From Hyphomicrobiaceae bacterium (GTDB lineage Bacteria; Pseudomonadota; Alphaproteobacteria; Rhizobiales; Hyphomicrobiaceae): 43,014 nt of DNA. Shown here in pieces: positions 1-7,906 of the stretch. Made by a program: the position numbers and the translations under genes. The notes beneath the pieces are model-generated. The model saw only the letters and a program-made list of their open reading frames with translations. It searched no databases and had not been told where the DNA came from. Where the stretch lies: positions 1 to 43,014 of the forward strand of contig JANYHF010000051.1 in NCBI GenBank assembly GCA_025359185.1, in the 5' to 3' direction. How positions within the stretch are numbered: position 1 is the stretch's first letter; each line of letters opens with the position of its first letter.

Positions 1-190
1 AAGTGCGTCGCACCCATGCGCATTTTCAACGTGGCGAACGGATGCTCAACCGTTTCACGGCGAACACGCATGGCCTGCGGATTTTTGTCGAGACGCGTCT
101 GCACGGCCTCGACGACGTGCTCGTGTTCCCAGCGCGTGATGACCATCGTCGGCGTCAGCGCCCTTGTGGCGGCAATGCGGGCATGAAATA
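1..190 (-). mobile_element. IS1182-like transposase remnant, C-terminal part, runs off the left edge
   Basis: Reading the minus strand from about 180 towards position 1 gives a continuous frame with the pieces RWEHEHV, RRETVEHPF and LKMRMGATH. These match the C-terminal end of DDE transposases of the IS1182 group, where the glutamate in the RRETVEHPF block lies near the catalytic core. Just upstream a Cys-x2-Cys segment (CPHCRHK) resembles the cysteine-rich stretch that precedes this block in the family, but it lies in a different frame, which suggests a frameshift. Most of the transposase N-terminus is absent between here and the neighbouring toxin gene, so this is a decayed fragment rather than a working element. 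No terminal repeats can be defined. The family call rests on memory of conserved motifs. Confidence 0.6.
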
Positions 191-237
191 GGGGAACATG
201 GGTACCTCGCCGGCAAATTGAACCCGTAAAGGCGCAC

Positions 238-564
238 TCAGCGCGGCCCCTGGGTTGACTTCAGAGCCGGAAGTGCAAAAATGCGCTCGAATAACGGCGG
301 CTGGGCTGGGCGCCGCCCGATTTTTGCCGGTTTAAAAATTTCCAACAGCGTTTTCACACAGCCTGGACCCGATGCCGACAGGATCGTTCCGAAATCGAGA
401 TCTTGAGTCAAGACTATGCAGTCGTTGTTGCGAGCGTAGCCAATGATTCGTATGTCAGCGGCAGTGCTCGCTCCGACAGTCGCCCAGTGTTTGGTCTCCC
501 AACCTTGGCCGCTTAGCTCGGCGACCCATTTCGGAGACAAATTCATGTCGACGACAAACTTCAT
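238..564 (-). pseudogene. DUF5615 PIN-like toxin, C-terminus replaced
   Basis: The first roughly 66 residues are a good DUF5615 (Mut7-C/PIN-like) start: MKFVVDMNLSPKW, then ATVGASTAADIRI, then the acidic motif LTQDLDFGTIL, which supplies putative metal-binding aspartates. After about residue 66 (near position 366) the similarity stops. The last 42 residues (VKTLLEIFKP onward) do not look like the family, which normally continues with a beta-strand and a final helix. The replacement lies next to the transposase remnant, so the tail probably derives from insertion sequence DNA. The start codon overlaps the stop of the upstream DUF433 gene (ATGA), the usual arrangement for these toxin-antitoxin pairs. 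I infer that the toxin is inactive, but the chimera is an open frame and could still be made. Confidence 0.6.
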
Positions 565-791
565 TCTCCGGCCAGAACGTACTCGTGATCGCTGGCTCGC
601 AAGGCGGCATAGCTGAGCGACTGCACGATATCCTCGCGTTGCAGGTAGGGAAAATCATCAAGGATTTGGTCGAAGCTACGCCCAGCGGCAACCTGGCCGA
701 CGACCATGCCCACAGTCACTCGCATGCCCCGGATGCAAGCTTTGCCACCCATGACGCCGGGCGTTCGCGTGATGCGGTCTAACGTTTCCAT
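561..791 (-). CDS. DUF433 family antitoxin
   Basis: A 76-residue protein starting METLDRITRTPGVMGGKACI. It carries the DUF433 pattern of a short N-terminal strand, a glycine-rich turn (GGKACIRGMRVTV), then a helix-turn-helix-like pair of helices (SFDQILDDFPYLQREDIVQS). DUF433 proteins are small DNA-binding antitoxins paired with DUF5615 toxins. The pairing is kept here: the stop overlaps the ATG of the downstream gene. An upstream in-frame start would add 23 residues without family similarity, so the METLDR start was chosen, although no strong ribosome binding site precedes it. The gene looks intact, unlike its partner, and may now be an orphan repressor of its own promoter. Confidence 0.75.
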   Translation of the reverse strand: METLDRITRTPGVMGGKACIRGMRVTVGMVVGQVAAGRSFDQILDDFPYLQREDIVQSLSYAALRASDHEYVLAGE

Positions 792-856
792 GTTCGATTG
801 ATACCAGAAAGTGAGCGAAAGTGACAGTCTGCTGTTGCACTCACGACCCTCAACAA

Positions 857-2065
857 TCAATAAAACGCCTGTAGCCCCGTCTGCGCGCGGCCCAAAATCA
901 GCGCGTGCACATCGTGTGTGCCTTCATACGTGTTCACTGTTTCCAGGTTCACCATGTGGCGCATGACCGGGAAGGCGTCAGAGATGCCGTTACCGCCGTG
1001 CATGTCGCGGGCCATCCGGGCGATGTCGAGCGCCTTGCCGCAATTGTTGCGTTTGATCAAAGAAATCATCTCGGCCGCCATCTTGCCCTCATCAAACAAT
1101 CGTCCCACGCGCAGGGCCGCGTGCAGACCCAGGGTAATCTCCGTCTGCATATCCGCCAGCTTCTTCTGCACCAGTTGCGTTTGTGCCAGTGGCCGGCCGA
1201 ACTGCTTCCTCGCAAGCGTGTAGTCGCGCGCCGCGTGCCAGCAGGCCTCCGCCGCGCCCATCACGCCCCAAGCGATGCCGTAGCGCGCGCGATTGAGGCA
1301 GCCGAATGGGCCTTTCAACCCGGCGACGTTGGGCAGCAGCGCCTCCTCGGGCACCAGCACTCCGTCCATCACGATCTCGCCGGTGATTGAGGCGCGTAAA
1401 GACAATTTGCCCTGGATCTTGGGTGCACTCAGCCCCTTCATGCCCTTCTCAAGCACGAAACCCTTGATCTCGCCGCCATGCGCGTCGCTTTTGGCCCAGA
1501 CGACGAAAACGTCCGCCACCGGAGCATTCGAGATCCACATTTTGGCGCCGGTGAGCTTGTAGCCGCCGCCCGTCTGCCTTTCCGCCCGCGTGATCATGCC
1601 GCCAGGGTCGGACCCTGCGTCAGGCTCGGTCAACCCGAAGCAGCCGATCAGTTTTCCCGCCGCCAACCCCGGCAGATACCTCTTCCGTTGCGCCTCCGAG
1701 CCATAGGTGTGGATCGGATACATCACCAGCGATGACTGCACCGACATCGCCGAGCGATAGCCTGAGTCTACGCGCTCAATCTCGCGCGCCACCAATCCGT
1801 ATGACGCGTAATTGGCACCCGCGCCGCCATACTCCTCAGGCAGCGTCGAGCCGAGCAATCCCAGCTCGCCCATTTCGCGCATCACAGCCGGATCAAACGA
1901 CTCGTTGCGGTAGGCCATCGTCACGCGCGGAGCCAGCTTCTCCTGCGCATAGCCGCGCGCCGTGTCGCGAACCAGCCGTTCGTCTTCCGTGAGCTGATCT
2001 TCCAGCAGCAGCGGATCGTCCCATTGGAAGCGGGCGGGCTTTTCAACTCTACGGTCTTGAGACAT
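857..2065 (-). CDS. gcdH: Glutaryl-CoA dehydrogenase
   Basis: A 402-residue acyl-CoA dehydrogenase that should oxidise and decarboxylate glutaryl-CoA to crotonyl-CoA using FAD, in the breakdown of lysine, tryptophan, 5-aminovalerate and glutarate. The N-terminal [17 protein letters not shown], the [12 protein letters not shown] flavin-contact segment, the RARYGIAWG block and the C-terminal [17 protein letters not shown] are characteristic of this subfamily rather than of ordinary chain-length dehydrogenases. The Glu of YEGTHDV (about residue 381) is the expected catalytic base. Length matches the family. A purine-rich site (GGAAGAGAG) precedes the ATG. It lies 107 bases downstream of gabT on the same strand, which supports a shared role in 5-aminovalerate/glutarate catabolism. 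Electrons would pass to ETF, which is not in the window. Confidence 0.93.
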   Translation of the reverse strand: MSQDRRVEKPARFQWDDPLLLEDQLTEDERLVRDTARGYAQEKLAPRVTMAYRNESFDPAVMREMGELGLLGSTLPEEYGGAGANYASYGLVAREIERVDSGYRSAMSVQSSLVMYPIHTYGSEAQRKRYLPGLAAGKLIGCFGLTEPDAGSDPGGMITRAERQTGGGYKLTGAKMWISNAPVADVFVVWAKSDAHGGEIKGFVLEKGMKGLSAPKIQGKLSLRASITGEIVMDGVLVPEEALLPNVAGLKGPFGCLNRARYGIAWGVMGAAEACWHAARDYTLARKQFGRPLAQTQLVQKKLADMQTEITLGLHAALRVGRLFDEGKMAAEMISLIKRNNCGKALDIARMARDMHGGNGISDAFPVMRHMVNLETVNTYEGTHDVHALILGRAQTGLQAFY

Positions 2066-2172
2066 CGCTCTCTTCCATCGCTACCATCGCTTCCAACCGG
2101 CGCTCAAATTTTGTCTCAACATGCGTGAGGCGGCCAAGAATTTCTGATGTCATGCCAACCGGCCATTCAACA

Positions 2173-3504
2173 TCAATTTGCGCCCACCGCCTCACCCAAC
2201 GCCGCCTCGAATATGTCCATGCCCTCGCGCGCCACATCGTCCGGGCACGTCAGCGGCACCAGGAACCGCACCACATTGGCACTCGGGCCGCAGGTGAGGA
2301 TGAGCAACCCCTTCTCCTGGCATTTGGCGACAACCTTGGCCGTCAGCTCCGCATCCGGAGCTTTGGTCACCCGGTCCTTCACCAGTTCGACAGCCATCAT
2401 CGCGCCCAGCCCGCGCACATCGCCGATGCAGGAAAATTCATTCTTCTTCTGCATGTCCTTCAGCCGGTCTTCGATCATCTTGCCCAGTTTGATCGCCTTA
2501 CCGCAGAGATCCTCCTCCTCGACTACATCAAGAACTGCTGCCGCCGCCGCCAGGCCTACCGGGCTGCCAGCATAAGTGCCGCCGAGGCCGCCTGGCAACG
2601 CCGCGTCCATGAGATCGGCGCGGCCCGTGATCGCGGCCAGCGGAAAACCGCCGCCGAGGCCTTTGGCCATGATGACGAGATCGGGCACGACACCCGAGTA
2701 GTCAATTGCGAACATTTTACCGGTGCGCGCGATACCGGTCTGGATTTCGTCGGCGATCAGCAGAATGCCGTGTTCGTCGCAAATCTTGCGCAAGGCTTGG
2801 AGAAACCCGGCAGGCGCGACGTAGAATCCGCCCTCGCCCTGCACCGGCTCGATGATGACGGCAGCGACCCGCGCGGGGTCCACGTCGGCCAGGAACAAAT
2901 CCCTCAGCCCACGCATGGCATCTTCAACCGTCAGGTCGAAATAGAGTTTGGGGAACGGCGCGTGATAGACTTCGGCCGGGAACGGGCCAAATCCCTTCTT
3001 GTACGGTACAACCTTGCCCGTCAGCGCCATGCCCATCATGGTGCGGCCGTGGAATGCCCCCGTGAACGCCACGATGGCCGTGCGGCCGGTCGCCACACGG
3101 GCAATTTTCACAGCATTTTCAACTCCCTCCGCACCTGTCGTGACGAACATAGTTTTCTTTTCGAAGGTGCCCGGCGTCGCCTTGTTCAGGCGCTCGGCGA
3201 CGGCGATATATTCCTCATATGGCGCAACGTTAAAACACGTATGGGTGAAATCGGCCATCTGCGCCGCGACCGCAGCCATCACTTTGGGGTGCCGGTGCCC
3301 TGTGTTGACCACGGCTATGCCAGCCGCGAAGTCGATGTATTTCTTGCCCTCGACATCCCAGATATGCGCGTTCTCGGCCTTGGCGGCGTACACGGATTTT
3401 GTCGAAATGCCGCGCGGCACGGCGGCGGTATGGCGGGCGCGCAAAGCTTCGTTCTTGGTCTTGCCGTGAACGGGAACAGGGGCTGCTTCGGTCTTGGAGG
3501 CCAT
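2173..3504 (-). CDS. gabT: 4-aminobutyrate/5-aminovalerate transaminase
   Basis: Class III PLP-dependent aminotransferase of the GabT/DavT type, about 443 residues from the ATG reading MASKTEAAP; a GTG 45 bases upstream is possible but adds nothing conserved. Visible motifs are GAEGVENAVKIAR, the FHGRTMMGMALTGK block, the IIEPVQGEGG segment, LLIADEIQTGIARTGK with the cofactor-binding Asp, and VIMAKGLGGGFPL, whose Lys should form the Schiff base with PLP. GabT converts GABA and 2-oxoglutarate to succinate semialdehyde and glutamate; close relatives act on 5-aminovalerate. The neighbouring glutaryl-CoA dehydrogenase makes the 5-aminovalerate (DavT-like) role attractive, but no davD or glutarate-activating enzyme is present. 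The substrate choice is therefore inference, while the family is secure. Confidence 0.9.
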   Translation of the reverse strand: MASKTEAAPVPVHGKTKNEALRARHTAAVPRGISTKSVYAAKAENAHIWDVEGKKYIDFAAGIAVVNTGHRHPKVMAAVAAQMADFTHTCFNVAPYEEYIAVAERLNKATPGTFEKKTMFVTTGAEGVENAVKIARVATGRTAIVAFTGAFHGRTMMGMALTGKVVPYKKGFGPFPAEVYHAPFPKLYFDLTVEDAMRGLRDLFLADVDPARVAAVIIEPVQGEGGFYVAPAGFLQALRKICDEHGILLIADEIQTGIARTGKMFAIDYSGVVPDLVIMAKGLGGGFPLAAITGRADLMDAALPGGLGGTYAGSPVGLAAAAAVLDVVEEEDLCGKAIKLGKMIEDRLKDMQKKNEFSCIGDVRGLGAMMAVELVKDRVTKAPDAELTAKVVAKCQEKGLLILTCGPSANVVRFLVPLTCPDDVAREGMDIFEAALGEAVGAN

Positions 3505-3624
3505 GGAGGTCGGGTCCTGTGTGACGGCGGCTGAGGCAATCGTGATCACAAGCCAAATTGGTAGCAGGTCCGCAGGGGCGGCGGCAAGCTGGCGAGGGCA
3601 CCGGATTCATGCTATGAGGTACTC

Positions 3625-3846
3625 ATGATCGGCATAGCGACATCACTGACGAAACAGGCCGAACAGCTCCCTCCCGAAGACCGGATTAAGCTGGTGGATC
3701 ACTTATTGACGACGTTGGATCAGCCTGACGGGGCCATCGATGACGCCTGGGCGGCCGAGTGCGAGCTGCGCATTTAAGCCTATGTGAGGGGCGAATTCGA
3801 GTCATTCACGGTCGAAGAAGTTTTTGCAAAACACTCGAAACCGTGA
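3625..3846 (+). pseudogene. Addiction-module antitoxin with an in-frame TAA
   Basis: The frame from the ATG reads MIGIATSLTKQAEQLPPEDR and continues with helices typical of the small putative addiction-module component family (LPPEDRIKLVDHLLTTLD, then DDAWAAECELRI). A TAA at 3775-3777 stops it after 50 residues. The same frame then resumes beyond the stop with AYVRGEFESFTVEEVFAKHS and ends at a TGA at 3844-3846, which is exactly the expected C-terminal helix of the family. The gene is therefore an otherwise intact antitoxin of about 73 codons broken by one nonsense codon. Its final TGA overlaps the GTG of the downstream toxin remnant, the normal operon layout. Confidence 0.7.
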
Positions 3847-4085
3847 CTATCAGATTCCTGGCCCGGCCAGAGCTGAATTTGAGCAAGCCGCTGCTGAACT
3901 TGGCAATGGATGGGCGCGCATCACACAGTTTCCTAGGGGTTGGCAAACTCGCCCGCCGTTACCGCTTGACGCGATTTCCCTTAGGCATCGTCTACGTGAA
4001 TCCGGACGATGACATTATTGTCTTCGCTGTCATGCATTTGCGCCGCCGTCCTGGCTACTGGCGTGAACGTCTCAAAGACGTTTGA
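3843..4085 (+). pseudogene. ParE/RelE-like toxin with two frame changes and a small deletion
   Basis: The GTG frame begins TIRFLA and ends ARRYRLTRFPLGIVYV then AVMHLRRRPGYWRERL, both typical of ParE/RelE toxins paired with the preceding antitoxin family. The middle of the protein is found in another frame: ARAEFEQAAAELGNGWARI, the usual first helical hairpin, is read one base earlier than the start frame. The sequence returns to the first frame near 3945. About ten residues between the helical region and the core strands also seem to be missing. A full-length nonsense-free frame does exist across the region, but its middle third is unlike the family, so the toxin is most likely dead. Confidence 0.68.
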
Positions 4086-4096
4086 CGGCACCCACC

Positions 4097-4633
4097 TCAC
4101 GCCGTTCGCCTGGGCCACAGCATCCGGAGCAGCGTTCCGTCCTTGTCGATGAAGACATGTTTCAGCGTGCCAAGCACATGCAGCGCCACCAGCGGAATGA
4201 ATAGATGCACCGTCAGCTTGTGCAGCGGCTCCATCAGATGGTGCAGGCTCTGCCAATCGCCAGTCGGGCTCGGCAGCACCGGGCCGCCCAGCATGGCGAT
4301 CGGCTGGCCCCTCGACCACACCAGCAGGTAACCGCTGACCACCGCCAGCACGATATTGGCCAGCAGCGCCCACTTTACCCCCGCCGCCAGCAGGTTTTGC
4401 CAGGCGACCGTCCCTAGCGGGCGCGGCATCAGTGTTGCCAGCCGCCACAGCACGCGCGCCAGCAGCAGCACGCCGAAGGTGGCGCCGGCCGTGATGTGCC
4501 ATAGGCGCACGTCGGGAGAGGGCGAATCCTCAATACTCTGGCCGTTGAGGTAGAAATAGGTCACCCAAATCGCCGCCAGCCAATGCAAGGCGATGGACAA
4601 CCAGCTGAAATTTTCGCGGGTATCCCTCAGCAT
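4097..4633 (-). CDS. Cytochrome b561
   Basis: A 178-residue four-helix membrane protein of the bacterial cytochrome b561 (YodB-like) family, which binds two b haems and moves electrons across the inner membrane, in E. coli between quinol and superoxide. Hydrophobic segments follow WLSIALHWLAAIWVTYFYL, ITAGATFGVLLLARVLW, ALLANIVLAVVSGYLLV and LHKLTVHLFIPLVALHVLG. Likely haem ligands are His17, His46 and the two His in helix four (LHKLTVH and VALHVLG). A GGAG precedes the ATG at a good distance. It stands alone, convergent with the decayed toxin genes and divergent from the amidase, so the context gives no specific electron donor. Confidence 0.88.
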   Translation of the reverse strand: MLRDTRENFSWLSIALHWLAAIWVTYFYLNGQSIEDSPSPDVRLWHITAGATFGVLLLARVLWRLATLMPRPLGTVAWQNLLAAGVKWALLANIVLAVVSGYLLVWSRGQPIAMLGGPVLPSPTGDWQSLHHLMEPLHKLTVHLFIPLVALHVLGTLKHVFIDKDGTLLRMLWPRRTA

Positions 4634-4738
4634 GCCAGTCTCCGTGATTCCGTTTCTGCTGACGTTCGTTTAGCATGGATGCCTGGCATGGGCAGAGCGC
4701 AGGGCCAGGATTTACATTACTTTACCGGGTGATCACCG

Positions 4739-6196
4739 ATGAGCACGTTCGCTGAATACGAAAATTACGACGCCCTCGGCCTTGCCGAACTTGTCCGCCG
4801 CAAGGAGGTGACGCCGGCTGAATTGCTGGAGGCCGCCTTCGCCCGGGTGGACGCCGAAAACCCCAAGATCAACGCGGTCGTGCTGGAGCAGCGCGATCTG
4901 GCGATGCGGCGTGCCAAGACGGAGAAACTGAGCGGCCCCTTCGCGGGCGTGCCCATGCTGCTGAAGGATTTGGGCTGCGAAGCCATTGATTTTCCAACCA
5001 ATAATGGCTCCAGGCTGTTCGCAAATACGGTGCACACCTACGACAGCGAAATCTACCTGCGCCTAGCCCGCGCCGGCTTCGTCACTTTTGGCCGCACAAC
5101 ATCGCCCGAATTCGGCATCGGCCCCACCACCGAATCGCAAGTCTACGGCGGCCCCACGCGCAATCCTCTTTCGCTCGCCCACACCTCCGGCGGCTCCTCC
5201 GGCGGCGCGGGCGCGGCAGTCGCGGCGGGCATCCTCCCGGCCGCGCACGGCTCCGACGGCGGCGGCTCGCTCCGCATCCCGGCCTCCAACTGCGGCCTGT
5301 TTGCCCTGAAAGCGACCCGCGCGCGCTTCCCCGACGGCCCGGCCAGCGGCGAGGGCTGGGCGGGCATGGCCATCGACGGGTTTTTGACCCGCAGCGTGCG
5401 CGACACGGCGGCGATTCTTGACGCTACGCATGGGCCAGATTTGGGCGCTCCCTACTGGGCGCCGCCGGCCGAGGGCTCTTATTTGGAAGCCCTCAAAAAC
5501 CCCGGCCGCCGCCTGCGCATCGCCATCATGACGCGCACCTTCTCCGTCGACGGCCGCTCTGGCGCGCCCGTCCACCCCGATTGCGCGGCCGCCGTGGCGC
5601 ACGCCGCGCGGCTGCTGGCGGACCTCGGCCACGAGTTGGTGGAGGCCGAACCGCAGATCGACATTTTGGCGCTCATGCGCGGCTGGGCCGACATCGTCGC
5701 CTGCGGCACGGCGCTGACGGTGCGCGGCCAGGAGCGGCTTTTGGGACGGATGGCTCGGCCGGACGAGCTGGAAGGCGTGACCTGGGGCGCCATCGAGCAC
5801 GCCAGAGGTGTGAGCGGCGCGGACTACATAGCGGCAGTTGCGCGCGTGCACGACGCCGGGCGGGTGATGGCGCGGTTTTTCGCGGGGGGTAGGGAGGGCG
5901 GCTTGGGCTCGGGGACTGCCATCGACGCCCTGCTCACACCCACCCTGGCCGAGCCGCCCGCAGTTTTGGGGCGTTTCAAGCCAGACGTGCGGGATTTTGT
6001 GGCGTACCGGGTTGGGGAGGCAGGCGTGCTGGGCTACTCGCCGTTCACCGCACTGTTCAACGCGACGGGACAACCGGCGGTGAATCTGCCGATGTGGCGG
6101 AATGCGGCCGGGCTGCTTGTGGGGGTGCAGGTGGCGGGGCGGTTTGGGGAGGAGCGGGGGTTGATGCAGGTGGCTAGGGACGTGGAGGGGGTGTGA
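4739..6196 (+). CDS. Amidase signature family hydrolase
   Basis: A 485-residue amidase. The Ser-cisSer-Lys triad is visible as Lys76 (VPMLLKDLG), the cis-Ser in TSGGSSGGAGA (153-154) and nucleophile Ser177 in GSDGGGSLRIPAS. Family members hydrolyse carboxamides in small molecules, peptides or aminoacyl-tRNA; the absence of gatB/gatC nearby and the sequence style suggest a free-standing amidase acting on an unknown amide (fatty amide or xenobiotic type). The C-terminus ends VARDVEGV, roughly a dozen residues earlier than most relatives, which finish with a short helix and an RPW-like tail, so a late truncation is possible. The third-position GC is very high, like the neighbours. Confidence 0.85.
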   Translation: MSTFAEYENYDALGLAELVRRKEVTPAELLEAAFARVDAENPKINAVVLEQRDLAMRRAKTEKLSGPFAGVPMLLKDLGCEAIDFPTNNGSRLFANTVHTYDSEIYLRLARAGFVTFGRTTSPEFGIGPTTESQVYGGPTRNPLSLAHTSGGSSGGAGAAVAAGILPAAHGSDGGGSLRIPASNCGLFALKATRARFPDGPASGEGWAGMAIDGFLTRSVRDTAAILDATHGPDLGAPYWAPPAEGSYLEALKNPGRRLRIAIMTRTFSVDGRSGAPVHPDCAAAVAHAARLLADLGHELVEAEPQIDILALMRGWADIVACGTALTVRGQERLLGRMARPDELEGVTWGAIEHARGVSGADYIAAVARVHDAGRVMARFFAGGREGGLGSGTAIDALLTPTLAEPPAVLGRFKPDVRDFVAYRVGEAGVLGYSPFTALFNATGQPAVNLPMWRNAAGLLVGVQVAGRFGEERGLMQVARDVEGV

Positions 6197-6301
6197 CCTG
6201 CTCCAGCCTTCGCAGGGCTACGGCCCGGCAAGCTGTCCCCTTTTCCCTGTGGGGCGAGGGGAGGCTGTGGCCGCGTGTTGACGTAAGCGGATCATCCGCC
6301 A

Positions 6302-7189
6302 TCACTTGTTCATCACATCACCCGCATTGAGCCGCGCGACCAGGCTGCTCGTATCCCACCTCTTCCCGCCGAGCCGCTGCACTTCGCCGTAGAACTGATC
6401 GACCAGCGCGGTGACGGGGAGGCTGGCGCCGTTGCTACGGGCTTCGGTGAGGCACATGCCCAAATCCTTGCGCATCCAATCGACGGCAAAGCCGAAGTTG
6501 AATTTGCCCGCCGCCATGGTCTTCCAGCGGTTGTCCATCTGCCAGGAGCCGGCCGCGCCTTTGCCGATGGTCTCCATCACGGCCGGAATGTCCAGGCCGG
6601 CTTTCTGGGCAAAATGAACGCCTTCGGACAATCCTTGTACAAGACCGGCGATGCAGATCTGGTTGACCATTTTGGCCAATTGCCCGTCGCCGGCCGGGCC
6701 GATGCGGCGGACCATGCGGGCATAGGCCGCGATGACGGGTTCGGCGGCGGCGTAGGTGGCCTCATCGCCGCCCACCATTACGGTGAGAACGCCGTTTTCC
6801 GCGCCCGCCTGCCCGCCCGACACGGGGGCGTCGAGAAAGCCGCAGCCGCGCGCCTTGGCGGCGGCATCGAGTTCGCGCGCGATTCCAGCTGATGCCGTGG
6901 TATTATCGATAAAAATCGCGCCTTTGCGCAAGCCCGAGAACGCTCCGTCTACGCCCAGAGTGACGGCGCGCAGGTCATTGTCGTTGCCGACGCACGCGAA
7001 CACGAAGTCCGCGTCCCGCGCCGCCTCCGCCGGTGTCGCCGCCGCCCGCCCGCCATGTTGCGCCACCCATTTTTCCGCTTTGGCTGCAGTCCGGTTGTAC
7101 ACGGTCAATTCGTGTCCGCCCTTGACACGCAGATGCCCCGCCATAGGGTAGCCCATAACGCCGAGGCCGATAAACGCGACTTTGCTCAT
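6302..7189 (-). CDS. NAD(P)-dependent beta-hydroxyacid dehydrogenase (3-hydroxyisobutyrate dehydrogenase-like)
   Basis: A 295-residue oxidoreductase starting MSKVAFIGLGVMGYPMAGHL, a Rossmann fold with GxGxxG. It carries the substrate-binding block DAPVSGGQAGAENGVL and catalytic Lys173 in GQLAKMVNQ, with Asn177 also conserved. The family reversibly oxidises 3-hydroxyisobutyrate, tartronate semialdehyde/glycerate or similar short hydroxyacids. Arg32 in the YNRT loop suggests NADP preference, but this is inference. An upstream in-frame start would add 61 residues translated from the palindromic repeat at 7253-7326, with no resemblance to the family, so the ATG with GGAACG upstream was taken. No pathway partner lies adjacent. 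Confidence 0.87.
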   Translation of the reverse strand: MSKVAFIGLGVMGYPMAGHLRVKGGHELTVYNRTAAKAEKWVAQHGGRAAATPAEAARDADFVFACVGNDNDLRAVTLGVDGAFSGLRKGAIFIDNTTASAGIARELDAAAKARGCGFLDAPVSGGQAGAENGVLTVMVGGDEATYAAAEPVIAAYARMVRRIGPAGDGQLAKMVNQICIAGLVQGLSEGVHFAQKAGLDIPAVMETIGKGAAGSWQMDNRWKTMAAGKFNFGFAVDWMRKDLGMCLTEARSNGASLPVTALVDQFYGEVQRLGGKRWDTSSLVARLNAGDVMNK

Positions 7190-7252
7190 TTTTTCGTTCC
7201 GGTTTGGCTGCACGGCCTTTGGTTTAGCCCGAAACTTTGGTTGGTGGAATGG

Positions 7253-7326
7253 GTAGCAGGCAACGGGCAGCAGGCAGCAGGCAGCAGGAGGATTGCCACG
7301 TCCCGCTAACCCGTTGCCTGCTGCCT
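7253..7326. repeat. Intergenic palindromic repeat, family A, copy 1
   Basis: Two arms form an inverted repeat: AGCAGGCAACGGG at 7255-7267 and CCCGTTGCCTGCT at 7310-7322 pair perfectly over 13 bases. The left arm continues as several GCAGGCA-like units (7268-7288), giving a short tandem flavour. Related copies lie at 7824-7890 and 17140-17231. The position between divergent genes 6302-7189 and 7401-7820 means it cannot be a simple terminator for either. Confidence 0.75.
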
Positions 7327-7400
7327 CGTAACAAGCGTTGACAGTGTCATAGGAACGCTGCATCTGCCGCACTTACCAATCGAAAAGAGGCAACCAAACT

Positions 7401-7820
7401 ATGACGGCTCCCCCCGAATACGGCCCGCCACTGTCGCTTCCCCAAGCCAAAACCAGCATGGCCGCCGCCGAGGGGCACGCGCTGGCCAACGGCTGGCCGA
7501 TGGTGATTGCGATTGTTGACAGCGGGGGCAATCTAGTGATGCTCAACCGCATGGACAACGCGCAGCTGGGGTCGCTGGAGATTGCGCCCGGCAAGGCCGT
7601 GACAGCGGTGAAATTCAAGCGCTCGACCAAGGCGTTTCAGGATCTGATCGCGCAGGGCGGCGGAAATATGCGCATTTTGGCGATGCCGGGCGTGACGCCG
7701 CTGGAGGGCGGAGTGTGCATTTTCAAGGACGGCAAGATCGTCGGCGCGATTGGCGTGTCGGGCATGTCGTCGGCGCAGGATGCCGAGGTGGCTGAGGCGG
7801 GGATGAGAGCGTTGGCGTAA
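7401..7820 (+). CDS. HbpS/GlcG-like haem-degrading family protein
   Basis: A 139-residue protein of the GlcG/HbpS (PF03928-type) family. The pattern is visible: SLPQAKTSMAAAEGHAL helix, MVIAIVDSGGNLVMLNRMD strand pair, then the glycine-rich GVTPLEGGVCIFKDGKIVGAIGVSGMSSAQDAEVAEAG. Members bind haem or small ligands in some organisms and are often found beside oxidoreductases or glycolate genes, but the biochemical role of most is not settled. An AGAGG lies 11 bases before the ATG. It is flanked on both sides by family A palindromes and is convergent with the 2OG oxygenase gene. Confidence 0.83.
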   Translation: MTAPPEYGPPLSLPQAKTSMAAAEGHALANGWPMVIAIVDSGGNLVMLNRMDNAQLGSLEIAPGKAVTAVKFKRSTKAFQDLIAQGGGNMRILAMPGVTPLEGGVCIFKDGKIVGAIGVSGMSSAQDAEVAEAGMRALA

Positions 7821-7823
7821 GTT

Positions 7824-7890
7824 GGCAGCAGGTAACGTGCAGCAGGCAACAGGAAGATGAATGCCACTTCCTGCTGCCCGTTGCCTGCGG
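7824..7890. repeat. Intergenic palindromic repeat, family A, copy 2
   Basis: The arm at 7828-7846 (GCAGGTAACGTGCAGCAGG) pairs with 7870-7888 (CCTGCTGCCCGTTGCCTGC) with two mismatches in 19. It lies between the convergent genes 7401-7820 and 7907-8563 and could fold in both transcripts. The words GCAGCAGG, CAACGGG and GTTGCCTGC are shared with copies 1 and 3. Confidence 0.75.
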
Positions 7891-7906
7891 CCTTCTGATT
7901 CTCACA

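Noticed and set aside
2049-2153. A 34-codon minus-strand frame (MTSEILGRLTHVETKFERRL...) between gabT and gcdH.
   Set aside because: It overlaps the gcdH start, has no ribosome site of note and no recognisable family. It may be a leader peptide but nothing supports that.
2125-3534. Long plus-strand open frame (469 codons) opposite gabT.
   Set aside because: It is the antisense shadow of gabT. High GC at third positions leaves stop-free antisense frames; the protein has no family features and is rich in His and Arg.
5063-6073. 336-codon minus-strand frame opposite the amidase.
   Set aside because: Shadow of the amidase gene, whose catalytic motifs are complete in the plus frame.
7190-7372. 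N-terminal extension of 61 residues on the beta-hydroxyacid dehydrogenase.
   Set aside because: It is translated from the family A palindrome and lacks similarity; the MSKVAFIGLG start with its own ribosome site fits the family.
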